DNA of 24,505 bases from Prorocentrum cordatum. Taxonomy: Eukaryota > Sar > Dinophyceae > Prorocentrales > Prorocentraceae. Shown here one piece after another: positions 16,889 through 24,481 of the stretch. The notes beneath the pieces are model-generated. The model made no database searches, had not been told where the DNA came from, and was given only the letters and a program-made list of their open reading frames with translations. Where the stretch lies: NCBI GenBank assembly GCA_963575745.1, contig CAUYUJ010008537.1, positions 15,001 through 39,505 on the forward strand, given 5' to 3'. Every line of letters begins with the position of its first letter. Position 1 is the stretch's first letter. The position numbers and the translations under genes are program-made.

Positions 16889-17088
16889 TGGGGGAACAGA
16901 AAGTGGCATAAGCATAAAAACGCGGAGGTCCGCGCGGAGTTCTCGGATCGGCGCTGGGGCCCCCCTCCCTGGCGCGCGGAGCGCGCCAGGAGCGGCGCCG
17001 GAGGCGCCGCTGGGGGGCCCCAGCGCCGATCCGAGAAATCCGCGCGGAACTCCGAGTTTTTATGTTTATGTCACTTTTGTTCCCCCCA
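16889..17088. mobile_element. Foldback/MITE-like element, copy B
   Basis: About 200 bp with terminal inverted repeats of roughly 77 bp and only a handful of mismatches. Left TGGGGGAACA...AGTGGCATAAGCATAAAAAC pairs with right GTTTTTATGTTTATGTCACT...TGTTCCCCCCA. The inner arm carries TCCGCGCGGA and TCTCGGATCGGCGCTGGGGC, the same core as copy A at 9951-10146. The centre contains further nested palindromes (GGCGCGCGGAGCGCGCC at 16971-16987 and GGCGCCGGAGGCGCC). No coding capacity. It would form an extremely stable hairpin in single-stranded DNA or RNA. Confidence 0.85.
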
Positions 17089-17096
17089 AAAAACCC

Positions 17097-17216
17097 CGGG
17101 TCGATTCTAGACGAAAAATCCCCCCAGATAGGCAGCAACACATGGTCGAACAAATCGTCCCTGTTCTATTGTTTTGCTATTTTGGGATATTCCTCCTATA
17201 GAGGGACAGGTCCGAC
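17097..17216. mobile_element. MITE fragment, right half (family of 10416)
   Basis: The right portion matches 10500-10559: AAATCGTCCCTGTTCTATTG, then TTCCTCCTATAGAGGGACAG, ending GTCCGAC at 17216. Its right terminus, inverted, matches the left terminus of the 10416 copy well (GTCGGACCTGTCC against GTCGGGCATGTCC). The left end is not clear because the foldback copy B lies immediately upstream. TTA follows the element. Confidence 0.6.
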
Positions 17217-17321
17217 TTAACACTGGGCCCAGCTAACGCGAGTGTGCGGGGTGTGATCACCCGGTGCCATGATTGTGTCTGTGGGTTCCGAGCTGCCGAC
17301 TGACAGTCCGACCGCCTGTAG

Positions 17322-17830
17322 CAGAATGCCTGGAAGGCGAGGGAGTTGCTCGGAGCCGTGATGCGTGAAGAGAGGGAGCAGAGCGGCCTAAATCAGGTAT
17401 GGCGGAAGATGGGAGCCAGAGGGGTAGACCATCAGGGGCGTGCGATGTCATCGCGCTGCCGCCTCGCTCGCCGAGAGCCCTCTCAGTTCTCTCCAGCTGG
17501 AGGCTCCTCTGGCGAGCTGCCGTCCGGCTCGGCCGATGGCACCTCGCCCGTGGTGGCCTCGGGGGGCTCCCCGGCGGGAGGTCCTGGCCCGCGGCGGCGC
17601 TCGGCCTTCTCGCCTCCTCCCTGGGTCGTCTTGGGCTTGACGTCCGCCGACGCAGCCCCCTCGTCGCCCTCGTCGTCGCACTGCCCTCGCCCGCGAGGCT
17701 GGCGTGCCCGAGGGGCCCCGGCTGGAGCCAGAGGTAGCCCTCCGACAGTGAATCCGCACCTTCCTGGGCAGATTGGGGCTATCGGGCCCCTATCGGAGAT
17801 CAATGGGCGGTTGGGGGTCGATGCATCCCC
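17322..17830. other. Open frames on both strands, possible exon
   Basis: On plus, a frame open from a TAG at 17319 reads Q-N-A-W-K-A-R-E-L and continues with GAVMREEREQSGLNQVWRKM before turning Ser/Gly/Pro-rich and running into poly-Pro in the CCT tract. On minus, a frame ending at 17483 reads an acidic, disordered-looking stretch (QCDDEGDEGAASADVKPKTT, AGEPPEATTGEVPSAEPDGS). Both have plausible composition and they overlap, so at most one is real. No domain is recognised. Transcript evidence or a homologue would decide. Confidence 0.25.
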
Positions 17831-17836
17831 CCCTAT

Positions 17837-17936
17837 GCCTCCTCCTCCTCCTCCTCCTCCTCCTCCTCCTCCTCCTCCTCCTCCTCCTCCTCCTCTTCCT
17901 CCTCCTCCCCTCCTCCCCCTCCCCCTCCCCCTCCTG
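17837..17936. repeat. (CCT)n pyrimidine tract
   Basis: A nearly pure CCT/CTC run to about 17905, then CTCCCC variants. To the right (17996-18019 and 18073-18096) a perfect 24-bp GC-rich segment containing GCCTGGCCGCCGCGGCGCC occurs twice. Confidence 0.9.
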
Positions 17937-18137
17937 CTGCCCATCCCCCCCCTATCGTCGCCCCTGCAGCCCGAGCTCCGAGGGCGCCCGGCGGGGCGCC
18001 GCCTGGCCGCCGCGGCGCCGAGGCCCGCGGCGCAGGCGGCCGCCCCGCAGGCCAGGGGCGCGAGCGCGGCGAGCGCCGCCTGGCCGCCGCGGCGCCCGCC
18101 AGCCCTCGGGCCCCCTCGCGCCTCCCTCCTCGCGCCT

Positions 18138-18366
18138 CGTGCCTCGCTCCTCGCTCCTCGCTCCTCGCTCCTCGCTCCTCGCTCCTCCTCCTCGATATCC
18201 TCCTCCTCCTTCCCTCCTCCTCCTCCTCCTCCTCCTCCTCCCCTCCCTTGCCTCCTCCTGCCTCCTCCCCCTCCTCCTCCTCCTCCGCCTTCCCCTTTTC
18301 TCCTCCTAACCTCCTCCTCCTTTTCTTCCTCCTCCTCCTCCTCCTCCTCCTCCTCCTCCTCCTCTT
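18138..18366. repeat. (CTCGCTC)-type heptamer array and (CCT)n tract
   Basis: Six CTCGCTC heptamers (about 18138-18187) lead into (CCT)n with TTC and CCCC interruptions to 18366. No gene. Confidence 0.85.
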
Positions 18367-18549
18367 CCTTTTTCCAATGGCTCTCTCTTCACTCCTCCAA
18401 TCCATGACCGGAGGGGCTGCTGCGGGGAGTCACACTGCTGAGTGGCCCCCCCCCCATCACCTGGACGACGGAGCCGCAAGGGCCAGGAGCCGCCTTTCAG
18501 GGACAGGAGGGGGCACCCCAGCAGTCAAACGCCGAGGATAAAACACAAT

Positions 18550-18966
18550 TCAAAGGTGCTCTAATCTGGCCCACCATTCCCCTCCCTCGCTCGGGAGGTG
18601 GAGGGGCCAGGGACTGGAGACATGTTGACCCTCGGGCCATGGAAGCTTGCCCCACAGAAGCTGCTTCCTCTGAGCTGAAAACGCCTTGGTGCACTTCTGG
18701 GCCAGGCGCCTTGGCTGCCCCGACGTGTACGAACCACACCTCATGCAGAACAAGATTTGAAGATTTGTCTCCAAGACCCTGCTGACATATAACTTGTGCG
18801 GCCTATCGAGCTCAACCTCCGCCAATTTACGAAAGGACGGGCTGAGGGCCGCACATCTGCCGACTGGATTGTGCCTACGGAAACACCTGGCGCACGAGAC
18901 GCACCGCCAACGATTACCGTTCCAAAGCACTCGATGAGACCAGCTGCTGGGAACCCTCCTTCTCCT
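18550..18966 (-). pseudogene. Cys-rich putative zinc-binding module, retroelement-like
   Basis: An open minus frame reads RWRCVSCARCF, a further Cys at GRC, then HKLYVSRVLETNLQILFCMR ending in a C-x2-C-G pair, and PRRLAQKC. The seven Cys fall in C-x2-C-x2-C...C and FC-x2-CG...C arrangements suited to zinc binding. I recall similar CG-type modules near the C-terminus of multicopy reverse-transcriptase ORFs in dinoflagellates, but I cannot check that here. The frame opens with no ATG: the first start-like codon is GTG at 18930. The frame continues upstream in phase as W-S-H-R, up to the edge of a (CCT)n tract at 18969, so the 5' part is missing, disrupted or in another exon. It ends at 18550 after an ordinary tail. 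Best call: fragment of a mobile-element protein or an exon of a multicopy gene. Confidence 0.45.
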
Positions 18967-18968
18967 GA

Positions 18969-19140
18969 CTCTTCCTCCTCCTCCTCCTCCTCCTCCTCCT
19001 CCTCCTCCTCCTCCTCCTCCTCCTCACCCCCCTGCTGCTCCTTATTTTCTCCCCCTGCTCTTCCTGCTCCTCCTCCTTCTCCTCCTTCTCCTCCTCCTCC
19101 TCCTGCTGCTCTTTCTCCTCCTCCTCCTCCTGCTCCTCCT
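18969..19140. repeat. (CCT)n pyrimidine tract
   Basis: Pure CTC/TCC units to about 19024, then CTGCTC and CTTCTC variants. It interrupts sequence upstream of the Cys-rich minus frame. Confidence 0.9.
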
Positions 19141-19239
19141 GTTTTCCTTGCCCTTCTGCAGAATATCTCCGTGTCGCACCCCGAGGCCAATCGGAAGGGC
19201 GGGCCAAGCGTTTGCCCTGAGACTTTCTTGCCATGTCTG

Positions 19240-19500
19240 ATCCTAGAGCTTGAAAGCTGGCAATATTTTTACAGATGGAGGGAGGACCGCTTCCAAAATG
19301 TGGCTCTAGCCCCAGCGCCTCACAAAGTCGTTTCAAACATATTATAAGAACTTCGCAGATTGAGGGCGGATGTTTTTCAACATGTGGTTATCGCCTCAGC
19401 GCCGCGCACATCCGCCTTAGAGCATTTCGCGAGATTCACAGATGGAGAACAGTTCTTCGTCAAACTGTGGCTCTCGCGCCGCGCACATTCGTCTGAAACA
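19240..19500. repeat. Satellite copies, inverse orientation
   Basis: Reverse-complement units of the 11935-12680 satellite. ACAGATGGAGG with CTTCCAAAATGTGGCTCTAG and CAGCGCC-like blocks (19271-19320); CAACATGTGGTTATCGCCTC with AGCGCCGCGCACATCCGCC (about 19378-19413); and CACAGATGGAG with AAACTGTGGCTCTCGCGCCG and CGCACATTCGTC (19437-19493). Finding it in both orientations argues for dispersal as separate insertions. Confidence 0.7.
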
Positions 19501-19561
19501 AGTAGCTGAGACCTACGGGATCGCATGGCTCACGTACCAGAATTTGCGTTGCGGAGCGTTT

Positions 19562-19712
19562 AGGACTGTTAGGTCGCAACAATAACGTTGGTTCGCGATG
19601 CTGAAATCCCAGGAGTGGTCTTCTGCCACGATTCAGGACCGTCAGTAGGCAACAATCATGTTGGCTCGTGGCGCTCAAATCATGAGGATGGTGTTTTGGC
19701 ACGCTTCAGGAT
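19562..19712. repeat. Two tandem ~75-bp diverged units
   Basis: GGACTGTTAGGTCGCAACAA...GTTGGTTCGCGATGCTGAAA is followed by a related unit GGACCGTCAGTAGGCAACAA...GTTGGCTCGTGGCGCTCAAA. Both go on to TTCTGCCACGATTCA or TTTTGGCACGCTTCA endings. A third, partial unit starts near 19713. It may be a relative of the neighbouring satellite. Confidence 0.7.
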
Positions 19713-19853
19713 TCAGGATCTTCAAACGGTTGTCTCCCAACGGGGCACTTCCCTCAGCGGGACTGAATCCTTGCAACTAGGGGCCTCTGAAGAGGGAGCT
19801 TGGCAGGAGGGCTCATTCCAACATCGTTGGCGCGTCTTGGGCTTACACTGGTC

Positions 19854-20024
19854 CTCCTCCTCCTCCTCCTCCTCCTCCTCCTCCTCCCTCCTCCTCCTCC
19901 TCCTCCCTCCTCCTCCTCCTCCCTCCTCCTCCTCCTCCTCCTCCTCCTCCTCCTCCTCCCTCCTCCTCCTCCTCCTCCTCCGCCTCCTCCTCCGCCGCCT
20001 CCTCCTCCGCCTCCTCCCCCCCGC
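19854..20024. repeat. (CCT)n pyrimidine tract
   Basis: CTC/TCC runs with regular CCCTCC interruptions and a CGCCTCC end. The minus frame that reads it as poly-Glu/Gly and continues for 413 residues to 21084 crosses a MITE and its nested insertion, so I do not accept it as a gene. Confidence 0.9.
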
Positions 20025-20222
20025 CTCCTCGACGACGACGCCGACGATCTGACGTCTCGCCCAAGTCGCACAGAAGGAAACGCTCCTTCGCCTCGGCCTC
20101 TGGGGCCCTTCTCTCTTGGGCCCCCGGGGGCCCTCCACGCGGGGAGGCGGCGCGCGAAGCCCAACAGCCCCGCCGGGGCGAGGGGCCGGGAGCTCTGGGG
20201 CCGCGGGCGGAGAACCTCCTAG

Positions 20223-20585
20223 GCCGGGCATGTCCCCCTACACGTCGGTCGGAAGGAGTAGGTAAAAGCATGAGGTAGGAAGGCGGATGAAGTGGATTGG
20301 GTCGAGGCCCTCCCAGAGAACAGCAAGACACAGCAAAAGCATGCCGATTCTTGAAGTAGGAAGGCGCTTGAAGTAGATTGGGATCTGGGAATCCAAAAAT
20401 ACCTACTTTCAACGACCGGCGTGTACAGGAGGATTTTGGACGATTTGCTTGTGACCCTGGGCGAAAAGCTCGAAGATAGTCAGCACAACCTCGAAACGCA
20501 TCAAACAAAGAATCAGGGCATCGTTCCCGGACTATTTTTTGGGGACTGTTTTTGCAGATTCCTCCTGCGGAGAGGCACGCCCGAC
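20223..20585. mobile_element. MITE copy split by a nested element
   Basis: The left terminus GCCGGGCATGTCCCCCTA (20223-20240) and the rest, starting TACAGGAGGATTTT (20424), match the two ends of one MITE of the 10416 family. The right end reads ATTCCTCCTGCGGAGAGGCA and ends CCCGAC at 20585. Its inverse (GTCGGGCGTGCC) matches the left terminus. The 183 bases between 20241 and 20423 are a separate inverted-repeat element. The right half is diverged from the other copies (about 20430-20510 has extra sequence). Confidence 0.7.
20241..20423. mobile_element. 183-bp nested inverted-repeat element with TA duplication
   Basis: The left end CACGTCGGTCGGAAGGAGTA and the inverse of the right end CACGCCGGTCGTTGAAAGTA form terminal repeats of about 24 bp, both followed by GGTA. 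The element is flanked by TA on both sides (20239-20240 and 20424-20425), while the uninterrupted relative at 10431 has a single TA at the same place. That fits a TA target-site duplication, as made by Tc1/mariner-type transposases. Inside is a duplication: GTAGGAAGGCGGATGAAGTG (20275) and GTAGGAAGGCGCTTGAAGTA (20356), each followed by GATTGGG. Non-coding, so presumably moved by a transposase encoded elsewhere. Confidence 0.7.
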
Positions 20586-20804
20586 TGGAAGGAACATCCC
20601 ATCGGCAGCTGTCTGGGCCCCCGGGAGGTGAGCAGGGGCCTGCGGGCGAAGGGCGGGGGCTCGCCGAGGGGCCGCCGATGACTCGCCGCAGGGCGTCAGG
20701 CCGCAAGGGCGTCCGAGATGGTCCAGGATGGCCCCAAGGGGAGGCAAGATAAATTTTCTTCCTTTTCAAGTAGAGGGCAACAAATCCACCCCCATAGTAC
20801 CCAC

Positions 20805-21110
20805 CCCGACACGCGAGGCCGTTTACGAAACGCCCCGGGCAGGGCTGTTTAGCAAACGCCCACAGCCTTTCAAAAAAACGCCAATTGTCCGGTCCGGGTG
20901 GTTTTTCCTCCCTTGGCCAAGGGCTCCGAGAGGCCCGTGCGTGCATAAGAATTCTGACTGCGGGCCACGCCCTAGGCGCCCTCGCGGGCCGCCGCCGCCG
21001 CCGCCGCCCGCTCGCCTCGCGCCGCCGCGCGCGATAACATTTATTTGTGCTCTTCAAAGGGCCCCGGGAGGCCCGCGCATGCAACGGGATTCAGCACGGG
21101 CAGTACGGAC
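20805..21110. repeat. Short direct repeats in a gene-poor stretch
   Basis: GTTTACGAAACGCCCC and GTTTAGCAAACGCCCA (about 20821-20863), with a weaker third copy, are spaced by about 28 bases. AAGGGCTCCGAGAGGCCCGT (20924) recurs as AAGGGCCCCGGGAGGCCCGC (21057), and both lead to a GCATGCA or GTGCATA then GATTC or AATTC. (CCG)n lies between. Bases 20586-20804 and 21111-21254 hold nothing assignable. Confidence 0.55.
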
Positions 21111-21254
21111 TACGCCCCGCCCGCGCCACACTCGCGCCACAGGCCCACCTCGCGGTTCGACGCCGCTGGCGTCCGCCCTCCGCGTGCGATCGCACTCTCC
21201 GCCAGGCGCGGATCACGGCGGCCCCATCGCAAGACGCGCCAACGCCGCCTACGG

Positions 21255-23006
21255 CTAGCCTGCACGGAGGCAGCCGAGGAGAGCAAACTCGATCCTGGCC
21301 GCCGCATCCGCACAGGCCGCATCCAGGCTCACTTCCGAGGGCCGCGGCCTCGGCTCGCCTGCTTCCTGCGGGTGGCCTCGAGCTTGGTCAGCCGGGCCTC
21401 CGCCGCATCCGCAGCAGCACGGCAGCGCCGCCGCTCCGCCCGGCGCCGCTCCAGTGCCCGCCGCGCGGCCTCGGCTTCGGCCTCGGCCGGCTCCACGAGC
21501 GCCGCCTGCCTGCGCAGCGCCTTCCCATAGGCCTCCCCCGAGCGGGGCACGGTCGCGCCTTCGGCCATCGGGGGAGGGGGGCAGCGCAGGGGCTCGCGAA
21601 GCCCCTCGGAGCCCACACACAGCCGCCTTCTGCTCCGAACCCTCCTGCTGGCGGCTCAGGAGCCCAGGGCGGCAGACCCTAGCCTGCGCGGTGGCGGCCT
21701 CAGCGGCCGACGGCCGAGCACGGGCCAGGGGCAGCGCCACCGCGCGCTGGACCGTCGTGCCAAGCGGAGCCGCGTCGGCCAGCGCCGTCGAGTCGACCGA
21801 GCCCTTCGAAATCGTGAAGTGTTTGACGGCGCCTTCCTGCTCCTTCTGCTTGGCCTCGCGCTCCTCGCAGAGAGTCGCCGCGCCGCCCACCAACACCTTC
21901 GCGCCATCCTCGATATTGGCCTTTTCGCCGCCGTCGAACTTGTCCTGCCGCTCCGAATCCTGCGGGACGCCCTCGGCCATCGCGACGATGCCCCCGAGCT
22001 CATGCTGCTTGCCGTCGAGCTCGTGGGACCTTTTGAGGTTATCGATATCCTCCATGTTACCATCCTCGAAGTGCGGCTCCTTGGGCATCCTGCACTTCGC
22101 GGGCGTCTCGCTCTTCACCTTCATCGTGACGGGGTTGTTGGTACCACCCTGCGCCACCTCCCCGATATCCGCCTTCATCGCCCGCGCGACCTCGCGCTCC
22201 TGCTGCTTGCCCTCGAACGCGTGGGGCTCTGCTAGGCTCGCGATATTATCCTTGTCGCCACCCTCGAAGTGCGGCTCCTTGAGCGTCCTGCACCTCTTGG
22301 GCGGGTCGCTTTTCACCTTCATCGTGATGGGGTTGCCGATGCCTTCCTGCACGACCTCCCCGATTACGGCCTTCACCTTCTCCCTGACGGGGTTGTCGAT
22401 ACCTTCCAGCACCTTCTCCCCGCACTCATCCTTGATCGCCATCGCGAGCTGGGCCTTGAGCTGCGCCACCTCGCTCGCGAGGATCGCCAGCACCTTCACC
22501 AACTTCGCACACTTACCACCGGACTCCTGCTCCGCCTTCTCCCCCAGCGCCTGCTGCATGAGCTCGGCGACCGGCCTGCCCTCCATCGCCGAGGCCGACC
22601 CGCTCTCCGTGGACCCCACGGCGGCGCCATCCTGAGCATCGGACTCCCCCGCCGTGTCCTGCACGTGCTGGCGCGCCCCCCTCTGCGAACACCGAGGGCC
22701 CAGGAGGGCCTCCCCGAGCAGCTCGCTCGGGAGGCCCGCTTCGCCCGGGCGCCAGGGCGGGCGCCGACGCGGCGGCGCGAGCGCGCCCGCCCGTCGGGAC
22801 ACTGCCCCCCGCTGCGCTGCAGCAGCGCCGGAGCCGGAGCCACCGCGGCAGGGCGCGCCGCAGGCTGCTCGACGCCGGCGTTCTCTGGCTTTGCGCAGGC
22901 GTTGGCGCTGGAGGGGGCAGGAGCGGAGCCCTTTTTTTGACTGCGAGGGTGCATGGAGGCGGGGAGAGGTGCCACGGTGCGCGCGGGGCGCGCCTAAGCC
23001 ACTGGG
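21255..23006 (-). CDS. Unknown protein with 66-residue tandem duplication
   Basis: This minus frame is open from after a TAG at 23007-23009 to 21255. The first in-frame ATG is at 22586, after a Ser/Gly-rich stretch; an earlier GTG at 22802 is possible. From about 22590 to 21800 the composition is that of a real soluble, charged protein, with a coiled-coil-like start (LVKVLAILASEVAQLKAQLA). It holds a tandem repeat of 66 residues (198 bp). IGEVVQEGIGNPITMKVKS starts unit 1 and IGEVAQGGTNNPVTMKVKS unit 2. Both continue to C-R-x2-K-E-P-H-F-E, an acidic segment and GKQ. A shorter 20-residue copy precedes it (GEKVLEGIDNPVREKVKA). After about 21614 the protein-like reading moves to another frame (21616-21329) with a helical Ala/Glu/Arg-rich end (RRALERRRAERRRCRAAADA), so an intron or frameshift is likely there. 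No family is recognised. It may be a host gene exon or an ORF1 of an unknown element. Confidence 0.5.
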   Translation of the reverse strand, partial: PSGLGAPRAHRGTSPRLHAPSQSKKGLRSCPLQRQRLRKARERRRRAACGAPCRGGSGSGAAAAQRGAVSRRAGALAPPRRRPPWRPGEAGLPSELLGEALLGPRCSQRGARQHVQDTAGESDAQDGAAVGSTESGSASAMEGRPVAELMQQALGEKAEQESGGKCAKLVKVLAILASEVAQLKAQLAMAIKDECGEKVLEGIDNPVREKVKAVIGEVVQEGIGNPITMKVKSDPPKRCRTLKEPHFEGGDKDNIASLAEPHAFEGKQQEREVARAMKADIGEVAQGGTNNPVTMKVKSETPAKCRMPKEPHFEDGNMEDIDNLKRSHELDGKQHELGGIVAMAEGVPQDSERQDKFDGGEKANIEDGAKVLVGGAATLCEEREAKQKEQEGAVKHFTISKGSVDSTALADAAPLGTTVQRAVALPLARARPSAAEAATAQARVCRPGLLSRQQEGSEQKAAVCGLRGASRAPALPPSPDGRRRDRAPLGGGLWEGAAQAGGARGAGRGRSRGRAAGTGAAPGGAAALPCCCGCGGGPADQARGHPQEAGEPRPRPSEVSLDAACADAAARIEFALLGCLRAG

Positions 23007-23032
23007 CTAGGCTATGGAGAGGCACAGGGTGT

Positions 23033-23197
23033 GACTACCTACCAGACCACCCCAACCCAACCCGAAGACCCGAATTTCGGGTTGGGGGGGTAAGGGTTCC
23101 ACATGTGTTTTTTCGATGTTTCCCGAACCCCCCCCCACTGGAAATCGAGGGTAAATCTGAGCCTTCGGGTTGGGTTGGGGTGGTTTGGTGGGTGGTG
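23033..23197. mobile_element. 165-bp foldback element
   Basis: Arms of 35 bp: the inner 22 bp are perfectly inverted (ACCACCCCAACCCAACCCGA then AG at 23046-23067; inverse at 23163-23184), and the outer 13 bp carry about four mismatches. The loop contains a smaller palindrome CCCGAATTTCGGG (23069-23081) and G7/C9 runs that face each other. No coding capacity. Its C-C-A-A-C-C-C composition differs from the other inverted repeats here. Bases 23198-23394 are GC-rich without an assignable feature. Confidence 0.75.
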
Positions 23198-23394
23198 AGG
23201 GTGGGAGAGCACGGGAGGGAGACCGACGAGGGGGCTCGGAGGGAGCGGGGGGCACGGGCTGCGCCGAAGCCACGAAGCACCTGCAGGCCGCAGCGGCCGC
23301 CGCTGCCACCGCTTGGCGGCTGCCTCTGCCCTCGGCGGCGCCCGTGGCCGCCGCCCCGACGAGAGCAGCCTCCATACCACACCACTGAAACCTT

Positions 23395-23500
23395 CGATAA
23401 GGAATCCAGGGTCTGGAAGCCAGTGGAAGCCAATCGTGGATTGGCCATGGAAATCACCGCCGCCCTCATCAGATAAGGAACCCTCCAGGGTCTGAAGCCT
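23395..23500. repeat. Direct repeat GATAAGGAA...CCAGGGTCTG
   Basis: CGATAAGGAATCCAGGGTCT (23395) recurs as AGATAAGGAACCCTCCAGGGTCTGAAGCC (about 23472), 77 bases on, with a small insertion. TAAGGAAC words are also seen at 11123-11225. Confidence 0.6.
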
Positions 23501-23514
23501 CCTGGGCATGTTCC

Positions 23515-23784
23515 TTAACGAACGCCCCCGCTGTATGGCACAAGATCGCTTCCCCTCCGCCGCCGCCCCCCTCCCGCCGCCCGCTGCCCAGGTAGGTCTC
23601 GCGCGTGCTGCAGTCGCCTACCAAGGTCCTGCTGCCGCTCATGCACGCGGCCACGAAGATCTGCTATCTCGTCGTGAACCGGGTCGATGTCATCGGGAAT
23701 GGCGGTTTTCATCCCGTCTCCAGCGACATCGCGCATCGACCTTTTATCGCTTTTGGTCGCAATCTCTGCCCTGATGTCTTTCAA
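23515..23784 (-). other. Short protein-like fragment, unknown
   Basis: This minus frame of 89 codons has an ordinary, charged, heptad-compatible N-terminal half (KDIRAEIATKSDKRSMRDVA; DDIDPVHDEIADLRGRVHER). It then becomes Arg/Gly-rich. It opens at TTG with a stop two codons upstream and has no ATG at its start, so the 5' part is missing. It resembles coiled-coil pieces of retroelement ORF1 proteins in style only. Confidence 0.25.
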
Positions 23785-23878
23785 CAGTCATGGACATCTA
23801 GCCACAGCTCCAGAAAGTGGGCCGGCCGGAGGCCGTCACAGATCCTCCCAACACTTCTCGCTCCTACGCCCCACGCCC

Positions 23879-24481
23879 TCCTCTTCTCTCTCTTCCTTCT
23901 CCCGCCTCCTCCTCCTCCTCCTCCTCCTCCTTCTCCTCCTCCTCCTCCTCCTCCTCCTCCTCCTCCTCCTCCTCCTCCTCCTCCTGACTCCTCCACATCC
24001 TCCTCGCTCCTCCGCCTCCTCGCCCCTTCCGCCGCTCCTACGCCCCACGCCCTCTTCTTCCTCCTCTTCCTTCTCCCGCCTCCTCCTGGCTGCTCCTCCT
24101 CCTCCTCCTCCTCCTCCTGGCTCCTCCACGTCCTCCTCACTGCTCCGCCTCCTCGCCCCTCCCCTCCGCCCCCTCCTCCTCCTCCACCCATCCTCGCTCC
24201 TCCGCATCTCCTCGTTCTCGCTCCTCGTTTTCCTCTTCTTCCTCCTACCACCTCCTCCTCCCCTCCTCCCCTCCTCCTCCTACTCCTCCTCCTCCTCCTC
24301 CTCCTCACCTCCTCCTCCTCCTCCTCCTCCTCTCCCTCCTCCTCCTCCCCCCCCTCCTCCTCCTCCTCCTCCTACTCCTCCTCCTCCTCCTCCCCTCCTC
24401 CTCCTCCTCTCCCTCGCTCCTCCTCCTCCTCCTACCTCCTCTCCTCCTCCTCCTACCTCCCTCCTCCTCCTCCTCCTCCTC
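23879..24481. repeat. 0.6-kb (CCT)n region with higher-order repeat
   Basis: CTC/CCT tracts continue to the right edge, broken by recurring segments. CTCCTACGCCCCACGCCCTC with CTCTTC (23869 and 24034) and CTCCCGCCTCCTCCT(C/G) appear twice, as do CTGACTCCTCCACATCCTCC (23983) and CTGGCTCCTCCACGTCCTCC (24117). So a unit of about 150 bp has been duplicated with its internal CCT run, on top of simple-repeat slippage. Confidence 0.85.

Noticed and set aside
19843-21084. 413-codon minus-strand frame
   Set aside because: It crosses a CCT tract, a MITE and the element nested inside it. High GC makes long stop-free frames common.
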